Below, one piece after another: positions 25,030-32,879 of a DNA stretch of 37,912 nucleotides; positions within the stretch are counted from its first letter, which is position 1, and every line of letters starts with the position of its first letter. Origin of the DNA: JACTMI01 sp964618415 (lineage in GTDB: Bacteria > Acidobacteriota > Thermoanaerobaculia > Multivoradales > JAGPDF01); the NCBI GenBank assembly GCA_964618415.1, contig CAZUAT010000028.1, forward strand, positions 1-37,912, written 5' to 3'. Below the pieces are notes generated by a model. That model saw only the letters and a list, made by a program, of their open reading frames with translations, had not been told where the DNA came from and did not search any database. Made by a program: the position numbers and the translations under genes.

Positions 25030-25506
25030 ATGGAGCCGCTCATCGTGGTCGGCCTGCTTGTCGTGCTCGTCGGCGTCGCGGGGACGATCCTCCCGGTCCT
25101 GCCCGGCGTCCCGCTCGTCTTCGTCGGCCTGCTGCTGGCGGCCTGGGGCGACGGCTTCCGCCGCGTCGGCGCCTGGACGCTGGCGCTCCTCGCCCTGCTG
25201 GTCGTCGTGTCGCTTCTGGTCGATCTGGCCGGCGCGGCCCTCGGCCTCCAGCGCGCCGGCGCCAGCCGCTGGGCGCTCGCCGGGGCGCTGGTCGGCATGC
25301 TGGTCGGTCTGCTGTTCGGCCTGCCCGGGCTGCTGCTGGGGCCGTTTGCCGGCGCGTTCATCGTCGAGTACCTGGTGCGACGCGATGCCGGCCAGGCCGG
25401 TCGGGCGGGCGTCGGGGCCTGGATCGGCCTGGTGCTGGCGACCGCCTTGCGGCTGGCCGTGGCGCTCGCCATGGTGGGCATCTTCGCCCTCGCCTGGTTC
25501 CTGTGA
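25030..25506 (+). CDS. DUF456 membrane protein
   Basis: A 158-residue, very hydrophobic protein with four to five membrane helices. The start EPLIVVGLLVVLVGVAGTILPVLPGVPLVFVGLLLAAW, with its LPxLPGxPL pattern, and the glycine-rich GLLFGLPGLLLGPFAGAFIVEYL identify the DUF456 family, whose function is unknown. ATG 25030 fits the first helix; the open frame further upstream is antisense to the cation transporter. It diverges from that transporter and converges on the NTF2-like gene, with six bases between the two stops. Confidence 0.85.
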   Translation: MEPLIVVGLLVVLVGVAGTILPVLPGVPLVFVGLLLAAWGDGFRRVGAWTLALLALLVVVSLLVDLAGAALGLQRAGASRWALAGALVGMLVGLLFGLPGLLLGPFAGAFIVEYLVRRDAGQAGRAGVGAWIGLVLATALRLAVALAMVGIFALAWFL

Positions 25507-25512
25507 GCCGCC

Positions 25513-26001
25513 TCAGGGGCCGTCGAGTCCTTCGGCCGCGGTGATCTCGAACTCCCGGATCTGCCACTCGCCGTCGATCCGCACCCAGGCGATGCGGGCG
25601 TCGAATCTGTCGCCACCCGCGAGCCCCTGGCCGCTCACCGCGAAGTGCGCCGACGATTCGGCGGTTCCGGTGGTCGGATCGACGCGGAACTCGCGCCCCG
25701 TGGCACCGATCCGGATCGTGTCAGCGCCGTCCCGGTAGCGCTGCACCACCGCCGCCAGCTGCTGGCGGTCGGTGATCGTTGCCTCGTACGGTCGGGCGAG
25801 CACGACGAAGCCGGGCGCGAACGCCTCGACGATCCGCCGCGTATTGCCGAACGAGGTGAGCTGGTCCTCCGGGCCGCTCTTCTCGAGCCAGGAGCGGATC
25901 TCGTCCAGCCGCGCCGCCAGGCGACGACGGTCGCTCGACCACCAGGCCCAGCCGGTGATCGCCAGGACCGCCACCACCAGGGCCGCGACGAGCCGCTGCA
26001 T
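25513..26001 (-). CDS. Membrane-anchored NTF2/SnoaL-like protein
   Basis: The 162-residue product has an N-terminal membrane anchor (about 2-20, LVAALVVAVLAITGWAWW). A compact alpha+beta domain follows, with the pattern of an NTF2-like fold: RRIVEAFAPGFVV, RQQLAAVVQRY, AHFAVSG, and FDARIAWVRIDGEWQIREFEI at the end. No catalytic residues can be named. I used ATG 26001; the TTG immediately before it would add one residue. It lies 22 bases after the OsmC gene and is probably the last gene of that transcript. Confidence 0.7.
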   Translation of the reverse strand: MQRLVAALVVAVLAITGWAWWSSDRRRLAARLDEIRSWLEKSGPEDQLTSFGNTRRIVEAFAPGFVVLARPYEATITDRQQLAAVVQRYRDGADTIRIGATGREFRVDPTTGTAESSAHFAVSGQGLAGGDRFDARIAWVRIDGEWQIREFEITAAEGLDGP

Positions 26002-26023
26002 CAAACCCAGATCGGCGGCCGCG

Positions 26024-26455
26024 TCAGGCCGGAACGAGGCGCGCGTCGAGCCGGATCTCCACCGCCGCCAGCGCGCGAGAGACCGGGCAGTTGCGCTTGG
26101 CGCCCTCGGCCTGCTCGGCGAACGCCGCCGCCGAGATGCCGGGCACCTGGGCCTCGCACTCCAGTTCGATGAGCGGAATGCTCGGCCCGCCCTCGCCGGC
26201 GCGCAGATGCACCTTGGCGGTGGTGGCGACGCGGGTGGGCACGAAGCCCGCCTTCTCGAGCGCCGCCGACAGCGCCATCGAGAAGCAGCCGGCGTGGGCC
26301 GCAGCGATCAGCTCCTCCGGGTTGGTCCCGGTGCCCTCTTCGAAGCGGCTCGAAAACGAGTAGGCGCCATCGAACGCTCCGCTGCCGAACTGCATCGTGC
26401 CACTGCCACTCTTCAGGCCGCCCTTCCAGACGGCGTTCGCATTGCGAGTTGCCAT
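26024..26455 (-). CDS. OsmC/Ohr-family peroxiredoxin
   Basis: A 143-residue thiol-dependent hydroperoxide reductase that detoxifies organic peroxides in the cytoplasm. The two redox cysteines are visible: Cys57 in AAAHAGCFSMAL and Cys123 in AKRNCPVSRAL. The preceding GTNPEELIAAAHA is the OsmC-subgroup signature. The length is normal. GGAGG lies about four bases before the ATG. It follows the outer-membrane barrel gene by 26 bases, suggesting cotranscription. Confidence 0.92.
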   Translation of the reverse strand: MATRNANAVWKGGLKSGSGTMQFGSGAFDGAYSFSSRFEEGTGTNPEELIAAAHAGCFSMALSAALEKAGFVPTRVATTAKVHLRAGEGGPSIPLIELECEAQVPGISAAAFAEQAEGAKRNCPVSRALAAVEIRLDARLVPA

Positions 26456-26481
26456 GATCCTCCCGTCCTCCCTGCCGTTAC

Positions 26482-27021
26482 TCAGAAACCGAAGCGCAGC
26501 GACGCGCCCAGGGTGATGGCGTCCGACTCGGCCTGATCGAGGTCGTTGAATGCATCGGCCCGATAGTTCGCATTGATGTCGAGGTGGAGCTTGGGCAGCA
26601 GCAGCAGGTCAACGCCGACCCGCGCCGCGTACCACGGATCCGACCACTCATCGCCCGAAGCGAAGCCGTCGCTGTGGGTCATGCCGACCCCGACCCCGGC
26701 GTAGAAGCCCCGCCCGATCAGCGCGTAAACCTGCGGTGCGAACGCCTCTTCGCCCACAAGTCCGCCGTAGCCGTCCTCCCAGTACTCGAGCGCCACCTCG
26801 AACCGGAACAGCCCGCCTGGCAGGTACTGATACGAGGCGACCCAGGAGTTGCCGCTCTCGTCGATCTCGTCGAGCTCATCGAGCTCGATGTCGTCCAGCG
26901 TTTCGAAGTAGTGCACCCCGAACCCCAGCCGGTGTTCCCCGGCGACTGCAGGCGCGGTGGCGAAAGCGGCGATGGTGAGTGCAGCCAATGACGCGAAGAC
27001 GAAACGGCGCGAGTCGAACAT
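26482..27021 (-). CDS. Small outer-membrane beta-barrel protein
   Basis: A 179-residue protein with a clear signal peptide (about 1-27, ending AVAGE). Amphipathic beta strands rich in Tyr and Gly follow (HRLGFGVHYF, FRFEVALEYW, GFYAGVGVGMTHS, PWYAARVGVDLLL, DAITLGASLRFGF). The terminal phenylalanine is the outer-membrane insertion signal. An acidic loop (DDIELDELDEIDESG, residues about 43-57) may bind cations. It resembles OmpW/opacity-like 8-strand barrels but no closer family is evident. A GGAGG site precedes the ATG. Confidence 0.75.
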   Translation of the reverse strand: MFDSRRFVFASLAALTIAAFATAPAVAGEHRLGFGVHYFETLDDIELDELDEIDESGNSWVASYQYLPGGLFRFEVALEYWEDGYGGLVGEEAFAPQVYALIGRGFYAGVGVGMTHSDGFASGDEWSDPWYAARVGVDLLLLPKLHLDINANYRADAFNDLDQAESDAITLGASLRFGF

Positions 27022-27046
27022 GTGGGACTACCTCCTGACGAGGACG

Positions 27047-27055
27047 AACATAACA
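27047..27055 (-). promoter_or_regulatory. Putative extended -10 promoter of the barrel-OsmC operon
   Basis: On the reverse strand TGTTATGTT is an extended -10 element 25 bases before ATG 27021; AGGAGG follows at a normal distance from the start codon. No -35 box is seen. Confidence 0.45.
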
Positions 27056-27092
27056 GCTTCGACGACCATTCCCGGCGACGGCGCGCGATCCG

Positions 27093-27968
27093 TCAGAGCA
27101 CTCCGGCGCCGAAGGTGTCGCACTGGTCGACGTCGCCGGACTGCAGGCCGCGGCGCAGCCACTGGACGCGCATCTCCGACGAGCCGTGGGTCCAGCTCTC
27201 AGGGGAGACGTAGCCCTGGGCGCGCTTCTGCATGTTGTCATCGCCGATCGCCGCGGCGGCACGCAGGCCCTCCTCGGCATCGCCCGGTTCGAGCAGACCG
27301 CGCTGATGCGCGAAGTGACCCCAGACGCCGGCCAGGCAGTCGGCCTGCAGTTCCATGCGCACCGAGAGCTCGTTCGCCTCGGCCTGCGAGCGGGCGCGCT
27401 GCTGGGCGAGCGTCACCCGCTCGGCGATCCCGAGCTGGTTCTGCACGTGATGTCCCACCTCGTGCGCGATCACGTACGCCTGCGCGAAGTCGCCGGGCGC
27501 GCCGAAACGCCGCTCGAGGTCGTCGAAGAACGACAGATCGACGTACAGCTTGCCATCGGCCGGGCAGTAGAACGGTCCCACCGCAGCGCTGTTGAAGCCG
27601 CACGCCGACTGCACGGCCTGGCGGAAGAGCACCAGCGTCGGCAGCCGGTAGGAGTAGCCCTGCTGCTGGAAGATCGCGTTCCAGGTCTCCTCGGTATCGG
27701 CGAGAACCGTCGCGGCGAACTCGGCCAGATGATCGTCGGGCTGGCCGGTCGTCTGGGGACCGCTGGCTCCGCCGGGCGCTTCGACCGCCACGCCGCCACT
27801 CTCCTGAACCTGCTGCAGCAGCGCGAGCGGATCGGACCCGGTGAGCCAGGCGAACAGCACCACCAGCGCGACGGTGCCGCAGCCGCCAACCGCCAGCCCG
27901 CGCCCGCCGCCGAACCCACTGCGGCGATCCTCGACCTGCGTGCTTCTGCGTCGTCCTTCCCACCGCAT
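27093..27968 (-). CDS. Neutral zinc metallopeptidase (YpfJ/KPN_02809 family)
   Basis: A 291-residue membrane-anchored metallopeptidase. It starts with the family's typical MRWEGRRRSTQVEDRR, then a membrane helix (about 25-43). The zinc motif HEVGHH (169-174) sits in YVIAHEVGHHVQNQLG, with MELQADCLAGVWGHFA downstream providing the third-ligand glutamate. CPADGKLYVDLSFF and the C-terminal HGSSEMRVQWLRRGLQSGD are also conserved. ATG 27968 has GGAGG about seven bases upstream; the longer frame upstream is a shadow. The physiological substrate is unknown in the family. Confidence 0.92.
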   Translation of the reverse strand: MRWEGRRRSTQVEDRRSGFGGGRGLAVGGCGTVALVVLFAWLTGSDPLALLQQVQESGGVAVEAPGGASGPQTTGQPDDHLAEFAATVLADTEETWNAIFQQQGYSYRLPTLVLFRQAVQSACGFNSAAVGPFYCPADGKLYVDLSFFDDLERRFGAPGDFAQAYVIAHEVGHHVQNQLGIAERVTLAQQRARSQAEANELSVRMELQADCLAGVWGHFAHQRGLLEPGDAEEGLRAAAAIGDDNMQKRAQGYVSPESWTHGSSEMRVQWLRRGLQSGDVDQCDTFGAGVL

Positions 27969-28160
27969 CGTTCGTCCTCCCGACCGCGTCGGCCATATCG
28001 CCTTCCGAGGCGGGCCGACGCAAGAATTCCACAAACCCGCCCGCCCTCCAAGGCAGTCCCACCGCCGCGTTCCCGACGTTCGGCACGCGCTCGCGGTGAT
28101 AGCTTTCGACCGCTTCATCGAGCGCCATGCGCACCAGCTACCCGGAGATCGAGCGCACTC

Positions 28161-29021
28161 ATGTCCGAATTTCGCCCCTCGACGCCTGAGTCTCGTGGCG
28201 CCGCCGGCTCGCTGGCCGGCAAGACGCTGTTCATCACTGGCGCCAGCCGTGGCATCGGGCTCGCCATCGCGCGCCGTGCCGCGCGCGACGGGGCCCGGAT
28301 CGCCATCGCCGCCAAGACGGTCGAGCCGCACCCGAAGCTGCCCGGCACCATCCACACCGCAGCGGCGGAAATCGAGGCAGCGGGCGGCCGCGCGTTGGCG
28401 ATCGAATGCGATATCCGGTTCGAGGACCAGGTCGAGGCGGCGGTGGCGCGCTGCGTCGAGACGTTCGGAGGGATCGACATCCTGGTCAACAACGCGTCGG
28501 CGATTTCGCTCACCGGCACGCTCGAGACGCCGATGAAGAAGTTCGACCTGATGCACTCGGTCAACGTGCGCGGGACCTACCTCTGTTCGCGCGCCTGCCT
28601 GCCCCATCTGTTCGAAGCGGAGAACCCGCACGTACTGAACCTGGCGCCCCCGCTCAACCTGGACCCGCGCTGGTTCGGCAGCCATGTGGCCTACACGATG
28701 TCGAAGTACGGCATGTCGATGTGCGTCCTCGGCATGGCTGAGGAGTTCCGTACCCGCGGCGTCGCCGTCAACGCGCTGTGGCCGCGGACGGCCATCGCCA
28801 CTGCCGCGATCGCCATGATCGGCGGCGAAGCGATGCTGCGATTCAGCCGCAAACCCGAGATCCTCGCCGACGCGGCGCACTGCATCCTCGTCCGGCCGGC
28901 GCGCGAGTGCACCGGCAACTTCTTCATCGACGAAGAGGTCCTGGCGGCCGACGGCGTCTCCGACTTCGCCGGCTACGCGGTCGATCCGACCGCCGAGCTG
29001 GTGAGCGACTTCTTCGTCTGA
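28161..29021 (+). CDS. Short-chain dehydrogenase, HSDL2-like, with the catalytic serine replaced
   Basis: A 286-residue SDR of the branch related to hydroxysteroid dehydrogenase-like protein 2, which lacks the SCP2 lipid-binding domain of the animal protein. The cofactor motif is TGASRGIG (26-33), with NNAS at 110-113 and YTMSK (Tyr178, Lys182), followed by YGMSMCVLGMAEEF, a hallmark of this branch. Where relatives read NLSPPLNL, it reads NLAPPLNL, so the usual catalytic Ser is Ala162. It ends with a typical FFIDEEVL region. ATG 28161 gives a normal N-terminus; a GGAG lies about 14 bases before it. The substrate is unknown. Confidence 0.88.
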   Translation: MSEFRPSTPESRGAAGSLAGKTLFITGASRGIGLAIARRAARDGARIAIAAKTVEPHPKLPGTIHTAAAEIEAAGGRALAIECDIRFEDQVEAAVARCVETFGGIDILVNNASAISLTGTLETPMKKFDLMHSVNVRGTYLCSRACLPHLFEAENPHVLNLAPPLNLDPRWFGSHVAYTMSKYGMSMCVLGMAEEFRTRGVAVNALWPRTAIATAAIAMIGGEAMLRFSRKPEILADAAHCILVRPARECTGNFFIDEEVLAADGVSDFAGYAVDPTAELVSDFFV

Positions 29022-29050
29022 CCTGAACCGACCCTCCCGAGCCGACCGAC

Positions 29051-29284
29051 ATGGAAACGCAGCCGTTCCGCATCCTCGATCCGGCCACCATGCAGCGCAT
29101 CCTCGCGATCAGCGATGCCGCCGGGGTATCGCGCGAGGCGATCCGCGTTCCGCTCGCCGGCGACGGCGAAGGTCGGATCGACCGACTCGCCGACGGCGCC
29201 TGGGAGATCGTCCTCCCGGCGACGGGCGACCTGGACGCCTTCCTCGCCCGCCTGGCCGCGACGCTCGGGGCTGGCGCCGAGTAG
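29051..29284 (+). CDS. Small protein of unknown function
   Basis: A 77-residue frame 29 bases after the SDR gene and in the same direction. Its product (FRILDPATMQRILAISDAAGVS ... DGEGRIDRLADGAWEIVLPATGDLDAFLARLAATLG) looks like a folded alpha/beta domain, not a shadow. No family is recognised. The codon third positions are GC-rich, like neighbouring genes. No strong ribosome binding site is seen. It could be coupled to the SDR. Confidence 0.55.
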   Translation: METQPFRILDPATMQRILAISDAAGVSREAIRVPLAGDGEGRIDRLADGAWEIVLPATGDLDAFLARLAATLGAGAE

Positions 29285-29355
29285 CCCCGGCGGGAGCCCC
29301 ACAGCACGCTCACGGAGAGGGCGTCAGCCCGCCCCCCCACCCAGGACTCCGGAGG

Positions 29356-29364
29356 TGCGAGAAT
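29356..29364 (+). promoter_or_regulatory. Weak -10 box close to the molybdopterin enzyme start
   Basis: TGCGAGAAT (TGn plus GAGAAT) ends seven bases before ATG 29372, like the leaderless sites elsewhere, but with G in place of the first T. GGAGG at 29351-29355 is 16 bases from the ATG, too far for a good ribosome binding site. Confidence 0.3.
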
Positions 29365-29371
29365 CGCCGCC

Positions 29372-31459
29372 ATGCCACTGGCTACGCGGCGGACCACCGC
29401 CTGCCCGCTCGACTGCCCGGACGCCTGCACCCTCGCCGTCACGGTCGACGGCGACCGCCTGGTGCGCGTCGAGGGCGTGCACCCCGACGCGACCGACGGG
29501 GTCGGCAACCCGGTCACCGCCGGCTTCATCTGCGGCAAGGTGCGCCGGCTGCCCGAGCATGTCCACGGGACGGAGCGGCTCCTCCAGCCGCTGCGCCGCG
29601 TGGGACCGAAGGGTGCGGCGCGCTTCGAGCCGATCTCCTGGGACGAGGCACTCGACCTTGCAGCGGCGCGGCTCGTCGAGGCGCGCGACCAGTTCGGGGG
29701 CGCCTCGATCCTGCCGTACTCGTACGGCGGCTCGAACGGCCTGCTGACCCAGGACACCACGGACGCGTTGCTTTTCCGGCGCCTCGGCGCCTCGGCGCTG
29801 GCGCGCACCGTCTGTGCCGCCCCGTCGTCGGCGGCCGCCTCCGGCCTCTACGGCAAGATGCCGGGAGTTGCGTACACCGACTATCCGGAGGCCCGGCTGA
29901 TCGTCGTCTGGGGCGCCAATCCGAAGGTCTCGGGCGTCCACCTGCTGCCGTGGATCCATGCCGCCCGCGAGCGAGGCGCCCGCCTAGTCGTGATCGATCC
30001 GCGGCGCACCGCGCTCGCAGCACAGGCCGATCTGCACCTGGCCCCGCGACCGGGCACGGATGTCGTGCTGGCGCTGGCACTGATTCGCTGGCTGTTCACG
30101 CACGGGCGCGCCGACCGCGCCTTCCTCGCCGAGGCAGCCCACGGTGCGGCGGAACTCGAGCGCCGCGCGCAACCGTGGACGCCGGAAGCCGCCGCGGCGA
30201 TCTGCGACGTCGACGCGGCCGCCATCGAACAGCTGGCGGCGCTCTACGCCGACGCCTCGCCGGCGGTGGTGCGCTGTGGCTGGGGGGTCGAGCGCAACCG
30301 CAACGGCGGCTCGGCGGTGGCGGCGATCCTCGCCCTGCCGGCGGTGGGCGGCAAGTTCGGCGTCCGCGGCGGCGGCTACACGATGTCGAACTCCGGCGCC
30401 TGGAAGTTCGGCGGCTTCCCGATCGGTGACGTACCGCCCCCGCCGCGCACCGTCAACATGAACCGGCTCGGCGAAGCGCTGGCGCCGCACGCCGACCCGA
30501 CCGTCCGGCTGCTGTTCGTCTACAACTCGAACGCCCTCGCCACCAGTCCCGACCAGAACGCGGTGCGCCGCGGCCTCGCCCGCGAGGACCTGTTCACTGT
30601 CGTCTTCGACGCCGTCGCGACCGACACCGTCGCCTGGGCCGACCTGGTTCTGCCGGCCACCACCTTTCTCGAGCATCACGAACTGTCGCGCGGCTACGGG
30701 GCGTACGCCCTGCAGCAGAGCGAGCCGGTGCTGAACGCGGTCGGCCAGGCGCGGGGCAACTACGCGGTCTTTGCCGAACTCGCGGTGCGCTGCGGCGTCG
30801 CCCGGCGCGAGGAGATTCCGAGCGAGGCGGAGACGGTCGCCGCGCTGCTCGACTCGACCGGCCGCGGAGCGGCGTTGCGCAGCGAGCTGGCTGAGCGCGG
30901 CCACGCGACACCCGAGTGCGGCGCCGCGCCGGTGCAGTTCGTCGACGTCTTCCCGCGCACCGCGGACAGCCGAATTCACCTGGTGCCCGAGGCGCTCGAC
31001 CGCGAGGCGCCGCTGGGTCTCTATGCCTTCCAACCGGAACCGGTAGAGAGCCGACGGTATCCGCTGGCGCTGATCTCACCCGCCAGCGATCGGACGACGT
31101 CGTCGACCTTCGGGCAGCTGCGCACCGGCATCGTCGCCGCCGAGCTGCATCCCGCCGACGCCGCCGCCCGTTCGATCCGGGACGGCGACCGGGTCCGGCT
31201 GTTCAACGATCTGGGTGAGGTGCACTGCCGCGCCCGGGTGACCGACCGCGTGCGCGCGGGCGTCGTCGAACTGCCCAAAGGCCTGTGGCTGCGCAACAGC
31301 GGTAACGCCGCGACCTCGAACGCGCTCGTGCCGGCGACCCTTACCGACCTCGGCGGCGGCGCCTGCTTCAACGACTCTCGGATCGAGATCGAACCGGTGA
31401 CTCCCGGGCCCAGCACCGTCCCCGGCACCGAGCCCGGCAGCGCCGCCGCAGCCTACTGA
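29372..31459 (+). CDS. Molybdopterin-dependent oxidoreductase (DMSO reductase superfamily), cytoplasmic
   Basis: A 695-residue catalytic subunit binding one [4Fe-4S] cluster and bis-MGD. The cluster ligands are Cys11, Cys15, Cys19 and Cys54 (CPLDCPDAC ... GFICGK). Further marks are WDEALDLAAARL, GANPKVSGVHLLPW, GGKFGVRGGGYTMSNSGAW, YNSNALATSPDQ, DLVLPATTFLEHHEL and a C-terminal cofactor-binding domain. No twin-arginine signal is present, so it acts in the cytoplasm. It resembles the formate-dehydrogenase-like/thiosulfate-type branch sold as 'molybdopterin oxidoreductase'; no ferredoxin, membrane or chaperone subunit gene adjoins it. The metal-ligand residue is not certain (Cys or Ser in TVCAAPSS). 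Its end overlaps the convergent gene by seven bases. Confidence 0.9.
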   Translation: MPLATRRTTACPLDCPDACTLAVTVDGDRLVRVEGVHPDATDGVGNPVTAGFICGKVRRLPEHVHGTERLLQPLRRVGPKGAARFEPISWDEALDLAAARLVEARDQFGGASILPYSYGGSNGLLTQDTTDALLFRRLGASALARTVCAAPSSAAASGLYGKMPGVAYTDYPEARLIVVWGANPKVSGVHLLPWIHAARERGARLVVIDPRRTALAAQADLHLAPRPGTDVVLALALIRWLFTHGRADRAFLAEAAHGAAELERRAQPWTPEAAAAICDVDAAAIEQLAALYADASPAVVRCGWGVERNRNGGSAVAAILALPAVGGKFGVRGGGYTMSNSGAWKFGGFPIGDVPPPPRTVNMNRLGEALAPHADPTVRLLFVYNSNALATSPDQNAVRRGLAREDLFTVVFDAVATDTVAWADLVLPATTFLEHHELSRGYGAYALQQSEPVLNAVGQARGNYAVFAELAVRCGVARREEIPSEAETVAALLDSTGRGAALRSELAERGHATPECGAAPVQFVDVFPRTADSRIHLVPEALDREAPLGLYAFQPEPVESRRYPLALISPASDRTTSSTFGQLRTGIVAAELHPADAAARSIRDGDRVRLFNDLGEVHCRARVTDRVRAGVVELPKGLWLRNSGNAATSNALVPATLTDLGGGACFNDSRIEIEPVTPGPSTVPGTEPGSAAAAY

Positions 31460-32853
31460 GTCGGCTCGACCGCCAGCGCCGCCCCACGCGGGGTCGCCGC
31501 GCGGGATTCGAACGCCGCCAGTACCGCGGTACCCGTCGCGCCCCGCCGCACCACCGCCGGCCACGGGAACGCCCCGCCGTCTACGCACTCGCGACCCGGC
31601 GCGCAGTCCACCGCTCGACCGTCCTCCCCGATCGCCGCGTAACGCACCGCCGGAGTGCCCGCCAGAGAGCCTGCCGGCAGATCGATCCGCAGCACCACGC
31701 ACCCGGGCGGCAGAGTCTCCGCGAGCCGGTCGAACGAGCCCAGCGGCACCAGCGCCAGCCGCCCGGCCAGATTCGCCGGACAACCCCCGCCCCCGCGCGC
31801 CACCTCGACCTCTACCCTCGAGACCGCCCCCAACTCCCCCACCGCCCGCGCTACCCGCACCCCCGGAGCCACTGCAGGTGCAGGAGCCGCAGCAGGAGCA
31901 GCCGGTGCAGCAGGAGCCTCTGCAGGTGCAGTTGCAGGTGCCGGAGCAGGTGCCGGAGCAGGTGCAGGGGCAGGTGCAGGGGCAGGTGCAGGGGCAGGCG
32001 CAGGGGCAGGCGCAGGGGCAGGCGCAGCGATCGGAGCAGGAACAACGACCGGCACAGGCGTGGGAGCAGGGGCGGGAGCCGGAGCCGCCACCGGCGCCGG
32101 AGCGGGAGCCTCCGCTTCCTCCCTAGCTGAGGCCTTTTCAGCGACCGGAGCGGGCGCTACAGCCGGCGGCGCCACCGGCGCCGGAGCGGGAGCCTCCGCC
32201 TCCTCCCTAGCTGGGGCCTTTTCAGCGACCGGAGCGGACTCCACAGCCGGAGCCACCACCGGCGCCAGAGCGCGCGCGCCTGCTTCCTCCCTGGCTGGAG
32301 CCTTTTCGACCACCGGAGCGGCCTCCACAGCCGGAGCCACCACCGGCGCCGGAGCGGGCGCGACTGCCTCCTCCCTCGCTGGAGCCTTTTCGACTCCTGG
32401 AGCGGGCTCCACGGCTGGACCCGGCGCAGCAACCGCCCGCGGCGCGTTCCGCGCACGATCGAAGCGGACGCGCATCGTGCCCGTCGACCCCGGGACATTG
32501 ATCTGCAGCCCCTGCGACAGCCGCACACGACCGTCCTGGGCGACGAACACCTCGCCGCGGAAGGTCATGAACCCATCGCGCTCGACCGTCACCTCCCATC
32601 GCCCGGCGGCGAGGCCACCCACCGCCACCCGACCCCGGGCGTCGGTCCGCAGCTCGGCCGGACGGGTCACGTCGGGGCGATCGAGGAAGGCGAGGGAAAC
32701 CCGCGCGTCCGCCACCGGCTTGCCGTCCGGGCCGTCGACCCGGACCTCCATACCGGCGGTGCCGGACCAGGTCTGCGCGGCCGCGGGCACGGCCGACAGG
32801 GCGAGCAGCAGAGCGGCGAAGGGGACGGAGCAGAGCGTTCGAAGGGCGCGCAT
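31453..32853 (-). CDS. Exported protein with carboxypeptidase-regulatory-like domain and PA-rich repeat linker
   Basis: A 466-residue secreted protein. Signal peptide at about 1-27 (AVPAAAQ); a carboxypeptidase-regulatory-like beta domain at about 33-115 (MEVRVDGPDGKPVADARVSL, GRWEVTVERDGFMTFRGEVFV). Four 28-residue repeats (154-265) beginning VEKAPAREEA or AEKAPAREEA follow, then a (PA)n tract to about 332, and a C-terminal globular part with four cysteines (GGCPANL, PGCVVL, DCAPGRECVDGG). The long rigid linker suggests it spans the periplasm or cell wall, as in TonB-like proteins, but no TonB domain is seen. The function is unknown. ATG 32853 is preceded by TAAGAT only six bases away. Confidence 0.75.
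   Translation of the reverse strand: MRALRTLCSVPFAALLLALSAVPAAAQTWSGTAGMEVRVDGPDGKPVADARVSLAFLDRPDVTRPAELRTDARGRVAVGGLAAGRWEVTVERDGFMTFRGEVFVAQDGRVRLSQGLQINVPGSTGTMRVRFDRARNAPRAVAAPGPAVEPAPGVEKAPAREEAVAPAPAPVVAPAVEAAPVVEKAPAREEAGARALAPVVAPAVESAPVAEKAPAREEAEAPAPAPVAPPAVAPAPVAEKASAREEAEAPAPAPVAAPAPAPAPTPVPVVVPAPIAAPAPAPAPAPAPAPAPAPAPAPAPAPAPAPATAPAEAPAAPAAPAAAPAPAVAPGVRVARAVGELGAVSRVEVEVARGGGGCPANLAGRLALVPLGSFDRLAETLPPGCVVLRIDLPAGSLAGTPAVRYAAIGEDGRAVDCAPGRECVDGGAFPWPAVVRRGATGTAVLAAFESRAATPRGAALAVEPTQ
31858..32058. repeat. Low-complexity proline-alanine tract
   Basis: About 200 bases of repeats of the type GGTGCAGGGGCA on the + strand, coding (Pro-Ala)n in the minus-strand gene. Slippage or recombination could change its length. 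Confidence 0.8.
32059..32394. repeat. Four tandem 84-bp repeats inside the PA-rich protein gene
   Basis: Four consecutive units of 84 bases encode 28-residue repeats starting V/AEKAPAREEA. The units are diverged at several positions but stay in frame. The first starts at 32394 and the last ends at 32059 (reading the minus strand). Confidence 0.85.
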
Positions 32854-32859
32854 GGCCCG

Positions 32860-32865
32860 ATCTTA
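32860..32865 (-). promoter_or_regulatory. Putative -10 box of the PA-rich protein gene, leaderless type
   Basis: TAAGAT on the reverse strand ends six bases before ATG 32853, with no ribosome binding site between. It lies in the 26-base gap after the ABC exporter gene, so the PA-rich gene could be read separately from it. Confidence 0.4.
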
Positions 32866-32879
32866 GTCCGCCCCGAGCG

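Noticed and set aside
27969..28160. Extending the SDR or the metallopeptidase into their divergent gap, or a 20-codon leader ORF at 28127
   Set aside because: Both genes have normal N-termini at the chosen starts, and the small frame has no ribosome binding site or recognisable content. A TGATAGCTT at 28097-28105 was too poor a match to call a promoter.
31655..32866. Ala/Gly-rich + strand frame (and a short Gln-rich one at 31878-32126) opposite the PA-rich gene
   Set aside because: Composition comes from the repeat DNA read backwards. The minus strand has a signal peptide, folded domains and an upstream -10 box.
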